A stretch of DNA of 27,745 nt, taken from CAZLKT01 sp964560205. GTDB lineage: Bacteria > Pseudomonadota > Alphaproteobacteria > Holosporales > Holosporaceae. Both the position numbers and the translations under genes were made by a program. The notes under the pieces are model-generated. The model worked only from the letters and a program-made list of their open reading frames with translations. It made no database searches and was not told the DNA's origin. Each line of letters begins with the position of its first letter. Positions within the stretch are counted from its first letter, which is position 1. Below, in pieces: positions 6,625-16,187 of this stretch. Location: contig CAZLKT010000013.1 of the NCBI GenBank assembly GCA_964560205.1, positions 1 through 27,745 on the forward strand. The letters run 5' to 3'.

Positions 6625-6651
6625 GATGGACACCATAGGTAAGGGTTGTTT

Positions 6652-9600
6652 ATGAAATCTCGTTTTTCACCCGTTTCTCGGCAGAGATTGCGGCACAGTT
6701 TTGCTCATTCTCCTGAAATTATAGCTATTCCAGGTCTTATTTCTTTCCAGCAGGCGTCTTATGAAGAGTTTCTTCAGAAAAATGTTCCCCCTGCAGAGCG
6801 AAAAAATGTGGGCATTCAGGCTGCCCTTTTGTCGTTTTTTCCCATTCAGGATTTTGCAGGAAAGGTTCAGCTTGAGTTTGACTCCTACGTCTTAGAGGAG
6901 CCAAAATATGATCTTGATGAAGTGCGTCATAAGGGCCTTACGTATGCGGCACCCTTGTGGGCTAAGCTTCGTATTGTGGTGTATGATGGTGCGGGGGAAA
7001 GTCGCGTTGTCAAATGTACGAAGGAGCAAGATGTTTATCTTGGTGATATCCCTTGTATGACACCCAACGGAGCTTTTGTCATTAACGGGGTGGAGCGTGT
7101 TGTGGTGTCGCAAATTCATCGCTCGCCAGGGGTCTTTTTTGACAGCGAACGTGGAGCAAGCTCTCCCCATCGGCATTTTTTCCTCGCCCGTATAATTCCT
7201 TTCAAGGGCTCATGGATTGATTTTGAGTTTGATGGAAAGGACATGCTCTGTGTGCGCATCGATCGTAAAAGAAAAATACTTGTGACCACTTTGCTTCGTG
7301 CCTTGGAGGGGAGTGAAAAAATTAACGATGATTTGCCGCCCGCTCAAAGAACCGGCATGGGGAAAGAGGAGATTCTTCAAACTTTTTATCAGCATATTTC
7401 CTGTGTTCGAAAGAATGGAAAGTGGCAGATTCCTTTCATAGAGCATATGTGGAAGAACAATCGTCTTACTTTTGACCTTGTGTGCGCAGATTCTGGAGCG
7501 GTGCTTGGCACTGAAGGCGAGAAGCTTACCCAGAGAAAAGTGAATAAAATTCTTGCGGATGGTACGAAAAATATTCTTTTCCCCGAGGAGCGTCTGAAAG
7601 GAAAGTTTTTAGCTCTTGATGTGGTGAATGAGGCCACAGGAGAAGTGTATGCAGAAGCTGGAGAAGAAATTTCTCAAGCATTTTTAGAGAACACTGAAGA
7701 CCGAGGTATACATGCCATCAGCATTCTTGATATTGACTATGTAAATTCCGGCTCTTCTTTGCGAGACACTCTTATGGCAGATAAGAATAAGGATCGCACA
7801 GATGCGCTTTTTGAAATTTATCGTGTCTTGCGTCCAGGTGAAACCCCAACGTTAGAGGGAGCTTACACGCTTTTTCATAATCTCTTTTTTAATCCAGATC
7901 GGTATGATCTCTCCGAGGTGGGGCGTTTGAAAATCAATGCGCGTTTGGGGCTTGATACGGATCTCTCTCTTCGAGTTTTGGAGAAGGAAGATATTCTTGC
8001 CATTGTTCGGTATCTTTTGGAGCTTAAGCAGGGAAGAGGCTTTTGTGACGATATTGACAGCTTAGCCAACCGTCGTGTGCGTTCCGTGGGAGAGCTCTTG
8101 GAAGGACAGTACCGATTTACGCTTTTGCGCATGGTACGCAACCTTCGGGAGAGATTGTCGTCCATTCCTGCCGCGGACCTGGAAAATTCCATGCCCAATG
8201 ACTTCTTGAGTGCTCGTCCGCTTTCTGCGGTGATTCGAGAGTTTTTTGGTCTCTCCCCACTGTCACAATTTATGGATCAGACAAATCCTTTGGCGGAAGT
8301 GAATCATAAACGACGATTGTCAGCTCTGGGGCCCGGTGGACTCACGAGGGATCGTGTGGGCATCGAAGTACGTGACGTGCATCCTACCCATTACGGAAAG
8401 ATTTGCCCTGTGGAAACGCCGGAAGGACCAAACATTGGTTTGATTAACTCCATGGCCATCTACGCACGTATTAATAAGTATGGTTTTTTGGAAACCCCCT
8501 ATCGCCGTGTGGTGAATGGACGTCTCACTCAGGATATTGTGTATATTTCTGCTCTGGAGGAGGGACGATATACCATTGGTCAAGCTGATATCTCCACCAC
8601 GGCGGATGGTACTCTGCTTTCAGATGAGATGGTGAATTGTCGTCGGGCTGGAGATTATGTTCTCGTGTCTGCTAAAGAGGTGGATTTTGTGGATGTTTCT
8701 CCCAAACAAATTGTTTCAGCGGCCACAGCTATGATTCCCTTTTTGTCCAATGACGACCCTCACCGTGCTCTCATGGGTTCTAACATGCAGCGCCAAGGTG
8801 TTTCTCCCATTCGATCGGCAGCGCCACTTGTGGGTACAGGTATCGAGGCATTTGTTGCAAAGGACTCGGGGGTGATGATTTCTGCAAAACGTGCTGGTAT
8901 TGTGGATCAAGTGGATGCTCTTCGCATTGTGGTGCGTCCTGTGACCTTTGATAATTTTGAAGAGCCTGTTGTAGATATCTATACTTTGACCAAATTTCGT
9001 AAATCAAATTCTGGCACATGTATCCATCAAAAGCCTATTGTAAAGCAGGGGCAATTGGTGCAAGAGGGGGAGGTTATTGCAGACAGCTCCTCCACCGACA
9101 AAGGGGAGCTTGCATTGGGTCAAAATATTTTGGTGGCATTTATGTCGTGGAATGGTTGTGGCTTTGAGGACTCCATTGTCTTGTCCAAACGTCTTATTAT
9201 TGATGATGTCTTTACCTCCATCCATATTGAGGAGTTTGTGGTGTCTGCTTTGGATATGAAGCTGGGCTATGAGGAAATTACGCGAGATATTCCTGGTATA
9301 AGCAGTGAGGCCATTCAGTATCTCGATGAAGCTGGTATTGTGCATATTGGCGCGGAAGTGGGACCTGGAAGCATTCTGGTGGGAAAGGTCAGCCCCAAAG
9401 GCGAGACGCCACTTTCCCCAGAAGAAAAATTGCTTCGCGCAATTTTCTCTGATCGAGTATCAGATATGAAGGATACATCTTTGCGTGTGCCATCGGGTGT
9501 TCATGGTACTGTGGTGGATGTGAAGGTTTTTTCTCGACGTGGGTTGGATAAGGACGAGCGTTCTATGGTCATTGATAGAGAGCTTATTGTCCATCTGGAA

Positions 9601-10812
9601 AAAGATCGAGACATAGAGCGAAAAATCTTGGAGCAAAGTGTTTATAACATCCTCAAAAATATGGTCATGGGGAAAAAAGCAGGGGAGTCTCTTGGCGCCC
9701 TTAAGGCTGGTCAGGTTATTACAGAAAAGGAGTGGGATGCTCTGTCTCCTGCCCACTATAAAAAAATCTCCGTAAGTGATGATAAAACCAATGCTTCCAT
9801 CACCATGCTTTTTAAACAAATGGATAAAGCTATCAAAGAGCTGCAAGAGCGTTTTGACCAAAAATTGGAAAAAATTTATCGTGGTGATGACCTGGCAACA
9901 GGAGTTTTGAAGACGGTCAAGGTGTACTTGGCGGTGAAGCGTCGTATCCAACCAGGAGATAAAATGGCAGGGCGTCATGGAAACAAGGGCGTGGTGTCAG
10001 TGGTGGTGCCAGAGGAGGATATGCCCTTTTTAGCCGATGGTACCCCTGTGGATATGATACTCAATCCTTTGGGATTGCCTTCTCGTATGAATGTGGGACA
10101 AATTTTGGAAACCCATTTGGGATGGATGTGCCGCGGCATGGGGAAAAAAGTACAGAAATTTTTGGAGGAGGCCTTCTCTCGCAACAAAAAAGCTGAAGAG
10201 CTCCGGAAAACGTTATGTGATGTATATACTACGGCGGAAGAAAATGATCGTATAAAAAACATGCCCGAAGAGGAGCTTTTAGAGTTAGCCATGGACACCA
10301 CTCATGGTCTTCCTGTGGCTTGTCCAGTTTTTGAAGGGGCAACTATAGAGGAAATCGAAGATGGGTTGAAGAAGGTAGATGTTTCTGTCAGTGGTCAGGA
10401 AATTCTCTATGATGGCTACACGGGGGAGGCCTTTGATCGCCCCATTACCGTGGGCATTTTGTACATGATGAAGCTGCATCATTTGGTGGATGAAAAAATT
10501 CATGCTCGTTCTGTGGGGTCTTACAGTTTGGTGACACAACAGCCTTTGGGCGGAAAAGCACAGTTCGGTGGACAACGTTTTGGAGAAATGGAGGTCTGGG
10601 CTTTGGAAGCGTATGGCGCATCCAATACCTTATCGGAAATGCTTACCATTAAGTCCGATGACCTGCAAGGTCGTACAGAGGTCTATAAGTCTATTATTCA
10701 AGGCTTGGAAAGTTTTCGGTCAGATATTCCTGAATCTTTTAACGTGTTGATGAAAGAGTTAAAAACTTTGGGGCTCAATGTGGAGTGCTTGCAAAATGAT
10801 GTGGAAGATTAA
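6652..10812 (+). CDS. rpoB: DNA-directed RNA polymerase subunit beta
   Basis: RpoB is the beta subunit that forms half of the polymerase active cleft and the rifampicin pocket. It is 1386 aa and complete. Recognisable parts include GDIPCMTPNGAFVINGVERVVVSQ, the Rif cluster at residues 533-560, and the fork region HPTHYGKICPVETPEGPNIGLI. Further on are GDKMAGRHGNKGV with active-site lysines and the C-terminal clamp anchor EVWALEAYGASNTL. The Rif cluster keeps Q539, D542, H552, R555 and S557 (E. coli Q513, D516, H526, R529, S531). It differs at P536, A548 and N551 (E. coli Q510, S522, T525). ATG6652 follows AAGGG at a 7-base distance; the in-frame TTG6646 has no spacing and is unlikely. It is followed 45 bases later by rpoC. 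Confidence 0.98.
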   Translation: MKSRFSPVSRQRLRHSFAHSPEIIAIPGLISFQQASYEEFLQKNVPPAERKNVGIQAALLSFFPIQDFAGKVQLEFDSYVLEEPKYDLDEVRHKGLTYAAPLWAKLRIVVYDGAGESRVVKCTKEQDVYLGDIPCMTPNGAFVINGVERVVVSQIHRSPGVFFDSERGASSPHRHFFLARIIPFKGSWIDFEFDGKDMLCVRIDRKRKILVTTLLRALEGSEKINDDLPPAQRTGMGKEEILQTFYQHISCVRKNGKWQIPFIEHMWKNNRLTFDLVCADSGAVLGTEGEKLTQRKVNKILADGTKNILFPEERLKGKFLALDVVNEATGEVYAEAGEEISQAFLENTEDRGIHAISILDIDYVNSGSSLRDTLMADKNKDRTDALFEIYRVLRPGETPTLEGAYTLFHNLFFNPDRYDLSEVGRLKINARLGLDTDLSLRVLEKEDILAIVRYLLELKQGRGFCDDIDSLANRRVRSVGELLEGQYRFTLLRMVRNLRERLSSIPAADLENSMPNDFLSARPLSAVIREFFGLSPLSQFMDQTNPLAEVNHKRRLSALGPGGLTRDRVGIEVRDVHPTHYGKICPVETPEGPNIGLINSMAIYARINKYGFLETPYRRVVNGRLTQDIVYISALEEGRYTIGQADISTTADGTLLSDEMVNCRRAGDYVLVSAKEVDFVDVSPKQIVSAATAMIPFLSNDDPHRALMGSNMQRQGVSPIRSAAPLVGTGIEAFVAKDSGVMISAKRAGIVDQVDALRIVVRPVTFDNFEEPVVDIYTLTKFRKSNSGTCIHQKPIVKQGQLVQEGEVIADSSSTDKGELALGQNILVAFMSWNGCGFEDSIVLSKRLIIDDVFTSIHIEEFVVSALDMKLGYEEITRDIPGISSEAIQYLDEAGIVHIGAEVGPGSILVGKVSPKGETPLSPEEKLLRAIFSDRVSDMKDTSLRVPSGVHGTVVDVKVFSRRGLDKDERSMVIDRELIVHLEKDRDIERKILEQSVYNILKNMVMGKKAGESLGALKAGQVITEKEWDALSPAHYKKISVSDDKTNASITMLFKQMDKAIKELQERFDQKLEKIYRGDDLATGVLKTVKVYLAVKRRIQPGDKMAGRHGNKGVVSVVVPEEDMPFLADGTPVDMILNPLGLPSRMNVGQILETHLGWMCRGMGKKVQKFLEEAFSRNKKAEELRKTLCDVYTTAEENDRIKNMPEEELLELAMDTTHGLPVACPVFEGATIEEIEDGLKKVDVSVSGQEILYDGYTGEAFDRPITVGILYMMKLHHLVDEKIHARSVGSYSLVTQQPLGGKAQFGGQRFGEMEVWALEAYGASNTLSEMLTIKSDDLQGRTEVYKSIIQGLESFRSDIPESFNVLMKELKTLGLNVECLQNDVED

Positions 10813-10857
10813 TGTGTACAGTATGCTCTTTGCTTTTAAACAAAAGGATGTGACACT

Positions 10858-13800
10858 ATGAGATCAGACGAACTTGAAAGAGAAACCATGTTGGGTGACC
10901 CGCTCCATGAGGGGGTGCATGGATCACACAAAACATTAGGCGGGTTTGGCATGTTGGATGTGCCTTTGCGTGATAAGGTGCGTGTATCAAAAAAAGCAAG
11001 CGCCTCCTTTGGGTTTTCGGGGCAGTCTCATCATTTTGATGCGGTGCGCATTTCCGTTGCAAGTCCAGAGCAAATTCGTTCGTGGTCTTTTGGAGAGGTG
11101 AAGAAGCCAGAGACCATTAACTATCGTACCTTTAAGCCAGAGCGTGACGGGCTTTTTTGTGCTCGTATTTTTGGTCCTGTGAAGGACTATGAGTGCATCT
11201 GTGGAAAGTATAAACGTATGAAGTACAAAGGCATTGTGTGTGAACGATGTGGCGTAGAGGTGACCCTCATGCGTGTGCGTCGAGAACGTATGGGGCATAT
11301 TGAGCTTGCTTCGCCTGTGGCCCACGTATGGTTTTCTCGCTCGCTTCCAAGTCGTATTGGTGGCCTTTTGGATATGTCCAATAAGGCCTTGGATCGTGTA
11401 CTTTATTTTGAAGGATACGTTGTTTTGGATCCGGGAATGACCCCCCTGGAGTATAACCAGATTATCACAGAAGAGGAAAAATACCAGCTGGAAAAAGAAT
11501 ACGGAAGCGATAATTTTCAGTTGGGATCAGGGGCAGAAGCCCTTAAGATTCTATTGTCTCGTATAAAGTTGGATGAGTTGCGAGAGCAGCTTCGCATGGA
11601 GCTCAGCCAAAACCCATCAGAAATGCGTAGAAAGAAGGTGATCAAGCGTTTAAAGCTTGTGGAGGCATTTATTCGATCTGGAGTCAAGCCAGAGTGGATG
11701 ATTATGGATGTGATTCCTGTGTTGCCACCAGAGCTTCGACCTCTTGTTCCTCTGGATGGTGGTCGTTTTGTGACATCCGATTTGAACGATTTGTATCGAC
11801 GTCTCATTAACCGAAACAATCGATTGCTTCGTCTCATGGAGTTGCAGGCGCCTGATCTTATCATTCGCAATGAGAAGCGTATGTTGCAGGAAATCGCAGA
11901 TGCATTCTTTGATAATGGTCGTCGAGGACGTCCGATTTTAGGGAGCAACAAACGCCCTTTGAAATCCATGTCGGATATGTTGAAGGGAAAGCAGGGGCGG
12001 TTTCGTTTGAATCTTTTGGGAAAACGTGTGGACTACTCGGGGCGGTCGGTCATTGTGGTGGGGCCAAAGCTTCGCCTTCATCAGTGTGGGCTCCCAAAAC
12101 GTATGGCATTAGAGCTTTTCAAACCATTTGTGTACTCTAAACTGGAACGTTATGGTTTTGCGCCCACCATTAAAATGGCTAAACGCATGGTGGAGCGAGA
12201 GCGACCAGAGGTGTGGGATATTTTGGAGGAGATTATTCAAGAGCGTGCCGTGCTTTTAAACCGTGCTCCCACTCTGCATCGTCTTGGTATACAGGCGTTT
12301 CAGCCCATTTTGGTGGAGGGCAAAGCTATCCAGCTTCATCCCCTCGTGTGTGCAGCATATAACGCGGACTTCGACGGAGACCAGATGGCAGTTCATGTGC
12401 CCCTTTCCATTGAAGCTCAGGTGGAGTGCCAAGCGCTTATGATGTCCACCAATAATATTCTCAACCCCTCCAATGGTGAGCCCATCATTGTTCCCACAAA
12501 GGACAGCGTTTTGGGATTGTACTATCTCACCCTTTTGCGTGAAAAAGAAAAGGGTGAGGGGATGATGTTCTCTGGATTGAATGAGGTGCTCATGGCACTG
12601 AAAGAAGGGGTGGTGTCTCTTCATGCGAAAGTCACCCTTAGGTGCCCTGTGATGAAGGAAGATGGTCAGATTATTCTCCAGCGTTTTGAGACCACCCCTG
12701 GGCGTGGAATTTTTTGGAATATTATGCCACTTCATACAAATATTGAGTTTTCGCTGGTCAACAAAGTTCTGACATCCAAAGATATGGGTGGTTTGCTGAA
12801 AATGGTTCATCAACATTGTGGTCCCACAGAAACCGCGCACTTTGCCGACAGAATGTTGCAGCTGGGGTTTGAGTATGCGACCAAATCAGGCATTTCCTTT
12901 GGAAAGGATGACCTCATTATTCCAAAGGAAAAGGCGCTTTTTGTGGCGGAAGCGCAGAGTGCCGTCAACGAGTATTACCAACAGCATTTGGATGGTCTCA
13001 TTACCAAAGGTGAGCGATACAACAAAATCACCGATGAATGGACCAAGTGCACAGAACGGGTGTCGGATGCCATGATGAATATTATTTCTCAGGATATTCC
13101 TGGGAAGCCTTTAAACTCTGTGTATATGATGGCAAATTCTGGTGCTCGAGGATCTGCTGTGCAGATGCGACAGCTTGCGGCCATGCGTGGTCCCATTGCT
13201 CGCCACGACGGAACCATCATCGAACGTGCCATTATCTCCAACTTTAAGGAAGGTTTGCTTCCCTTTGAGTACTTTAACTCTACCCATGGTTCTCGTAAGG
13301 GATTATCAGATACTGCTTTGAAAACAGCCAATGCGGGACACTTGACGAGACGTCTGGTGGATGTGGCGCAGGACTCCATTGTGCGAGAACACGACTGTGG
13401 AAGCTCTACAGGGCTTCCCTTTTCTGTGGAGGTGGATGAAAGCGGTAATGTTATTCCTCTTATGGAAAAAATTGAGGGGCGTGTGGTGGCGGATGATGTC
13501 TTTTCTCCATCTGGCGAACTTTTGGTTTCCAAAAACACGCTTTTAGATCATTTCTGCGTGGACCATATCGAAAAATCTGGGGTTTCTTCCGTTCGTGTGC
13601 GTTCTGTGGTGACGTGCAAGGCGAAGGTGGGTGTGTGTGCCCTCTGTTATGGAAAGGATTTAGGAAGAGGCAAGCTTGTAGCCATTGGAGAAGCAGTGGG
13701 TGTCATTGCAGCCCAGTCCATTGGTGAACCTGGTACACAGATGACTTTGAAAACCTTCCACTCGGGTGGTGCATCTCAGCGGGCGGCGGAAACCTTTTTT

Positions 13801-15135
13801 GCTGAAGCCATGGATGATGGAAAGGTGGTGTTCTCCCACGAGAAAACTGTGGAAAATAAACTGGGCCAGAAGGTGGTGTTGGAGCGCCACATGCAATTGA
13901 CCTTGCAAGGATCAAAAGGGCAAAAAAAGGCCGTTTACCCCGTTCCCTATGGTGCAATTTTGTTTGTGGAAGACGGTGCTACGGTGGTGAAAGGACAAAA
14001 ATTGGCAGAGTGGGATCCCTATACGTATCCTGTGGTGGCAGAAGAAGATGGTGTCGCCCAATATGTTGATTTAGTGGATGGCGTGTCTCTTTTGGAAATA
14101 ACAGATGATGTCACAGGTATTTCACGACGTACCATCATTGATTGGAAGCAGAAAATTCGTAATATGGACATGGATCCCCAGGTGGTACTCCGTCATAAAG
14201 ATGGTGGTGCGGTGTATCTGAAAAATGGTTTAGAAGCGCGATATCACTTGAGTGTGGATGCTGTGGTTCTGGTTACGGATGGAGCTGATCTTCGAAAAGG
14301 TGATGTGATTGCACGTCTGCCTCGAGAAATCACAAAATCTCGCGATATCACCAGTGGTCTTCCGCGCATTGCAGAACTTTTTGAAGCACGCTTGCCAAAA
14401 GACCCTTGCATCATGAGTGAGATTGATGGATGCATTAAATACGGAAAAGATTACAAAACGCGTCGTCGATTGCTTGTTGTTCCGGAAGACCCGGAGAAAA
14501 AGCCCACGGAATATTTGGTGGGGAAGGGGCGTCATATTCTTGTGCAGGAAGGAGATGTGGTGAAGAAAGGGGATATTTTGGTGGATGGTAACCTTGTGCC
14601 CCACAATATTTTGGCTATTTTAGGGGTGGAGGACTTGGCCCTTCATATGGTGCGAGAGGTGCAAAATGTGTATTGCTCCCAGGGTGTGAAAATCAATGAC
14701 AAGCACATCGAAGTTATTTTGCGACAGATGTTACGAAAGGTACAGGTGTTTGATCCCGGTGATACGCTTTTTGTCAATGGAGACCAAGTGCTTCAGAGCG
14801 AATTTGATGCCACCAATGTGGAAATGTGCGAACAAAGGAAACGCATGGCCTATGCATTCCCAGTACTCCAAGGAATTACCAAAGCCTCTCTTCAGACAGA
14901 AAGCTTCATCTCTGCCGCATCGTTCCAAGAAACCACAAAGGTACTTATTGATGCGGCTATTCAAGGAAAAGTCGACAAACTTATGGGCCTGAAGGAAAAT
15001 GTGATTACGGGTCGTCTGATTCCTGCAGGTACGGGTGCGGTTATTCGTCGTTTTCGAAAGGAAGCTCGTCTTCGAGATGTGGAAATTTTGGCAAAGGATA
15101 CTGCTGTCGTATCGGAAGCAGCTCCGGCAGCGTAG
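10858..15135 (+). CDS. rpoC: DNA-directed RNA polymerase subunit beta'
   Basis: RpoC is the catalytic beta' subunit, 1425 aa and complete. The N-terminal zinc site has Cys 113, 115, 128 and 131. The Mg-binding motif NADFDGDQMAVH is intact at 502-513 (Asp 504, 506, 508). The second zinc site uses C920, C927, C930 and an upstream Cys in EHDCGSS. The bridge helix region VGVIAAQSIGEPGTQ is normal. The trigger loop then reads MTLKTFHSGG at 962-971, where E. coli has LTMRTFHIGG: L964, K965 and S969 replace Met932, Arg933 and Ile937, while His968 is kept. The N-terminus carries about 40 more residues before FDAVRI than E. coli. ATG10858 has AAGGA nine bases ahead; an internal ATG at 10951 would give a length nearer the family. 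The C-terminus lacks the longer enterobacterial tail. No rpsL follows. Confidence 0.98.
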   Translation: MRSDELERETMLGDPLHEGVHGSHKTLGGFGMLDVPLRDKVRVSKKASASFGFSGQSHHFDAVRISVASPEQIRSWSFGEVKKPETINYRTFKPERDGLFCARIFGPVKDYECICGKYKRMKYKGIVCERCGVEVTLMRVRRERMGHIELASPVAHVWFSRSLPSRIGGLLDMSNKALDRVLYFEGYVVLDPGMTPLEYNQIITEEEKYQLEKEYGSDNFQLGSGAEALKILLSRIKLDELREQLRMELSQNPSEMRRKKVIKRLKLVEAFIRSGVKPEWMIMDVIPVLPPELRPLVPLDGGRFVTSDLNDLYRRLINRNNRLLRLMELQAPDLIIRNEKRMLQEIADAFFDNGRRGRPILGSNKRPLKSMSDMLKGKQGRFRLNLLGKRVDYSGRSVIVVGPKLRLHQCGLPKRMALELFKPFVYSKLERYGFAPTIKMAKRMVERERPEVWDILEEIIQERAVLLNRAPTLHRLGIQAFQPILVEGKAIQLHPLVCAAYNADFDGDQMAVHVPLSIEAQVECQALMMSTNNILNPSNGEPIIVPTKDSVLGLYYLTLLREKEKGEGMMFSGLNEVLMALKEGVVSLHAKVTLRCPVMKEDGQIILQRFETTPGRGIFWNIMPLHTNIEFSLVNKVLTSKDMGGLLKMVHQHCGPTETAHFADRMLQLGFEYATKSGISFGKDDLIIPKEKALFVAEAQSAVNEYYQQHLDGLITKGERYNKITDEWTKCTERVSDAMMNIISQDIPGKPLNSVYMMANSGARGSAVQMRQLAAMRGPIARHDGTIIERAIISNFKEGLLPFEYFNSTHGSRKGLSDTALKTANAGHLTRRLVDVAQDSIVREHDCGSSTGLPFSVEVDESGNVIPLMEKIEGRVVADDVFSPSGELLVSKNTLLDHFCVDHIEKSGVSSVRVRSVVTCKAKVGVCALCYGKDLGRGKLVAIGEAVGVIAAQSIGEPGTQMTLKTFHSGGASQRAAETFFAEAMDDGKVVFSHEKTVENKLGQKVVLERHMQLTLQGSKGQKKAVYPVPYGAILFVEDGATVVKGQKLAEWDPYTYPVVAEEDGVAQYVDLVDGVSLLEITDDVTGISRRTIIDWKQKIRNMDMDPQVVLRHKDGGAVYLKNGLEARYHLSVDAVVLVTDGADLRKGDVIARLPREITKSRDITSGLPRIAELFEARLPKDPCIMSEIDGCIKYGKDYKTRRRLLVVPEDPEKKPTEYLVGKGRHILVQEGDVVKKGDILVDGNLVPHNILAILGVEDLALHMVREVQNVYCSQGVKINDKHIEVILRQMLRKVQVFDPGDTLFVNGDQVLQSEFDATNVEMCEQRKRMAYAFPVLQGITKASLQTESFISAASFQETTKVLIDAAIQGKVDKLMGLKENVITGRLIPAGTGAVIRRFRKEARLRDVEILAKDTAVVSEAAPAA

Positions 15136-15249
15136 GGGCCGCTCACCATAAGATGATCAGAGAGAGAGATGTGCGGAGGGGGTTCTATCTGTTCTGTACT
15201 CTGAGGAAACTGTGGAAAAAGCTTTTCTTTTCAACAGGAAAAATTTTCG

Positions 15250-15278
15250 TTACACTCATTATATCAGTTGTTTATTAT
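15250..15278 (+). promoter_or_regulatory. Candidate promoter of the 299-aa secreted protein gene
   Basis: TTACAC (15250-15255) and TATTAT (15273-15278) are 17 bases apart. The ATG is only 10 bases past the -10 box, so the transcript would start almost at the start codon. The same layout occurs before the paralogue at 16453. Confidence 0.45.
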
Positions 15279-15287
15279 AAGTGAGTT

Positions 15288-16187
15288 ATGAAAAAAATTA
15301 TTTCTTTTTATATAAGTATCTTTGTAATTTTTGCCCAGCAAGGTTATGCCATGATAAAAGTCCAGATTCATGATGAAAATATTTCTCAGGATTCGAAGAT
15401 AGAGGATCAAGGGCAAGAGGGTGAGATGTATGATGTGAAAAAAAGACAAAAAACGAGATGTATGCAAACATCTGAGAAGGACATGCAAAAATTGGATGAT
15501 GTGGTAAGCGAAGAAAAAAAGACAGGGATGAAGAGAGACAAAATATATCAGCAACTCACTGATCTTCAGGAGAAATTTGTACAATGTAAAAACAAGAAAA
15601 ATCTTCTGGGGGGGTATCACATGCATAGGGAAGAAAAAGGAGAAAGAACAGTGAGGACAAAAACCATGGAGGCTCGAATAGCTTCTATTAAGAATTCAAT
15701 AAGGCTTTTACAAGAAAAAAACAAGAGGAAAGAAAAAATTAACATGAAAAAACTAAAAAAAGAGAAAACAATCATAGAGGATATTGTGAAAAATAGCGAA
15801 ATAAATTCATGCAGACCTCTGGAGCACATGTTCGTGGAGGAGGCTGACCATGATATGGGGGAACCTGGGAAGAATTTTTTTATAGACCTTATGAATAAAA
15901 AGAAGTCAGCAGAAGAAGAGAGGCCAGCGTCTTCCATGGATTTGCATACAGTGGACCATGATATGGCGGAACCTGGAAGGAATTTTTTTATAGACCTTAT
16001 GAATAAAAAGAAGTCACCAAAGGAAGAAAGGATATCATTACCTTCCATGGATTTGCATAGTTTTGAAAAAGAAGTAAGGGATGCATGGAAAAAACCGCTG
16101 ATGTTCCCATGGAAAAATGTGGGAGAGAAAAAAGCTTCACGGAAATTTGTACAACCCTATGGGAAAAATATCCATGGCGAAGGTTGA
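15288..16187 (+). CDS. Hypothetical secreted Lys/Glu-rich protein with a 36-residue tandem repeat, 299 aa
   Basis: The family is unknown to me. The N-terminus MKKIISFYISIFVIFAQQGYA is a clear signal peptide, with likely cleavage after GYA. The mature part is highly charged and mostly helical. Two tandem units occur at residues 187-222 and 223-258, each with DHDM.EPG.NFFIDLMNKKK and ending SMDLH. No transmembrane segment follows the signal peptide. The paralogue at 16453 shares the signal peptide style (Q.GYAMI, then an EN pair) and the promoter layout, but not the tandem repeat. The leader is very short and has no good Shine-Dalgarno (AAGTGAG at best). Set between rpoC and polA, it looks like an inserted accessory gene. 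A secreted or surface role is inferred; a host-directed effector is one possibility. Confidence 0.7.
   Translation: MKKIISFYISIFVIFAQQGYAMIKVQIHDENISQDSKIEDQGQEGEMYDVKKRQKTRCMQTSEKDMQKLDDVVSEEKKTGMKRDKIYQQLTDLQEKFVQCKNKKNLLGGYHMHREEKGERTVRTKTMEARIASIKNSIRLLQEKNKRKEKINMKKLKKEKTIIEDIVKNSEINSCRPLEHMFVEEADHDMGEPGKNFFIDLMNKKKSAEEERPASSMDLHTVDHDMAEPGRNFFIDLMNKKKSPKEERISLPSMDLHSFEKEVRDAWKKPLMFPWKNVGEKKASRKFVQPYGKNIHGEG
15846..16061 (+). repeat. 108-bp tandem duplication inside the 299-aa gene
   Basis: Unit 1 begins with GACCATGATATGGGGGAACC at 15846 and unit 2 with GACCATGATATGGCGGAACC at 15954, exactly 108 bases apart and in frame. The two units remain close in DNA, so the duplication is recent or constrained. 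The first 20 residues of each protein unit differ at only two or three places. Confidence 0.85.

Noticed and set aside
12256..12840. 194-codon minus-strand frame inside rpoC
   Set aside because: It is antisense to a certain gene, with His/Lys-rich composition typical of antisense translation.
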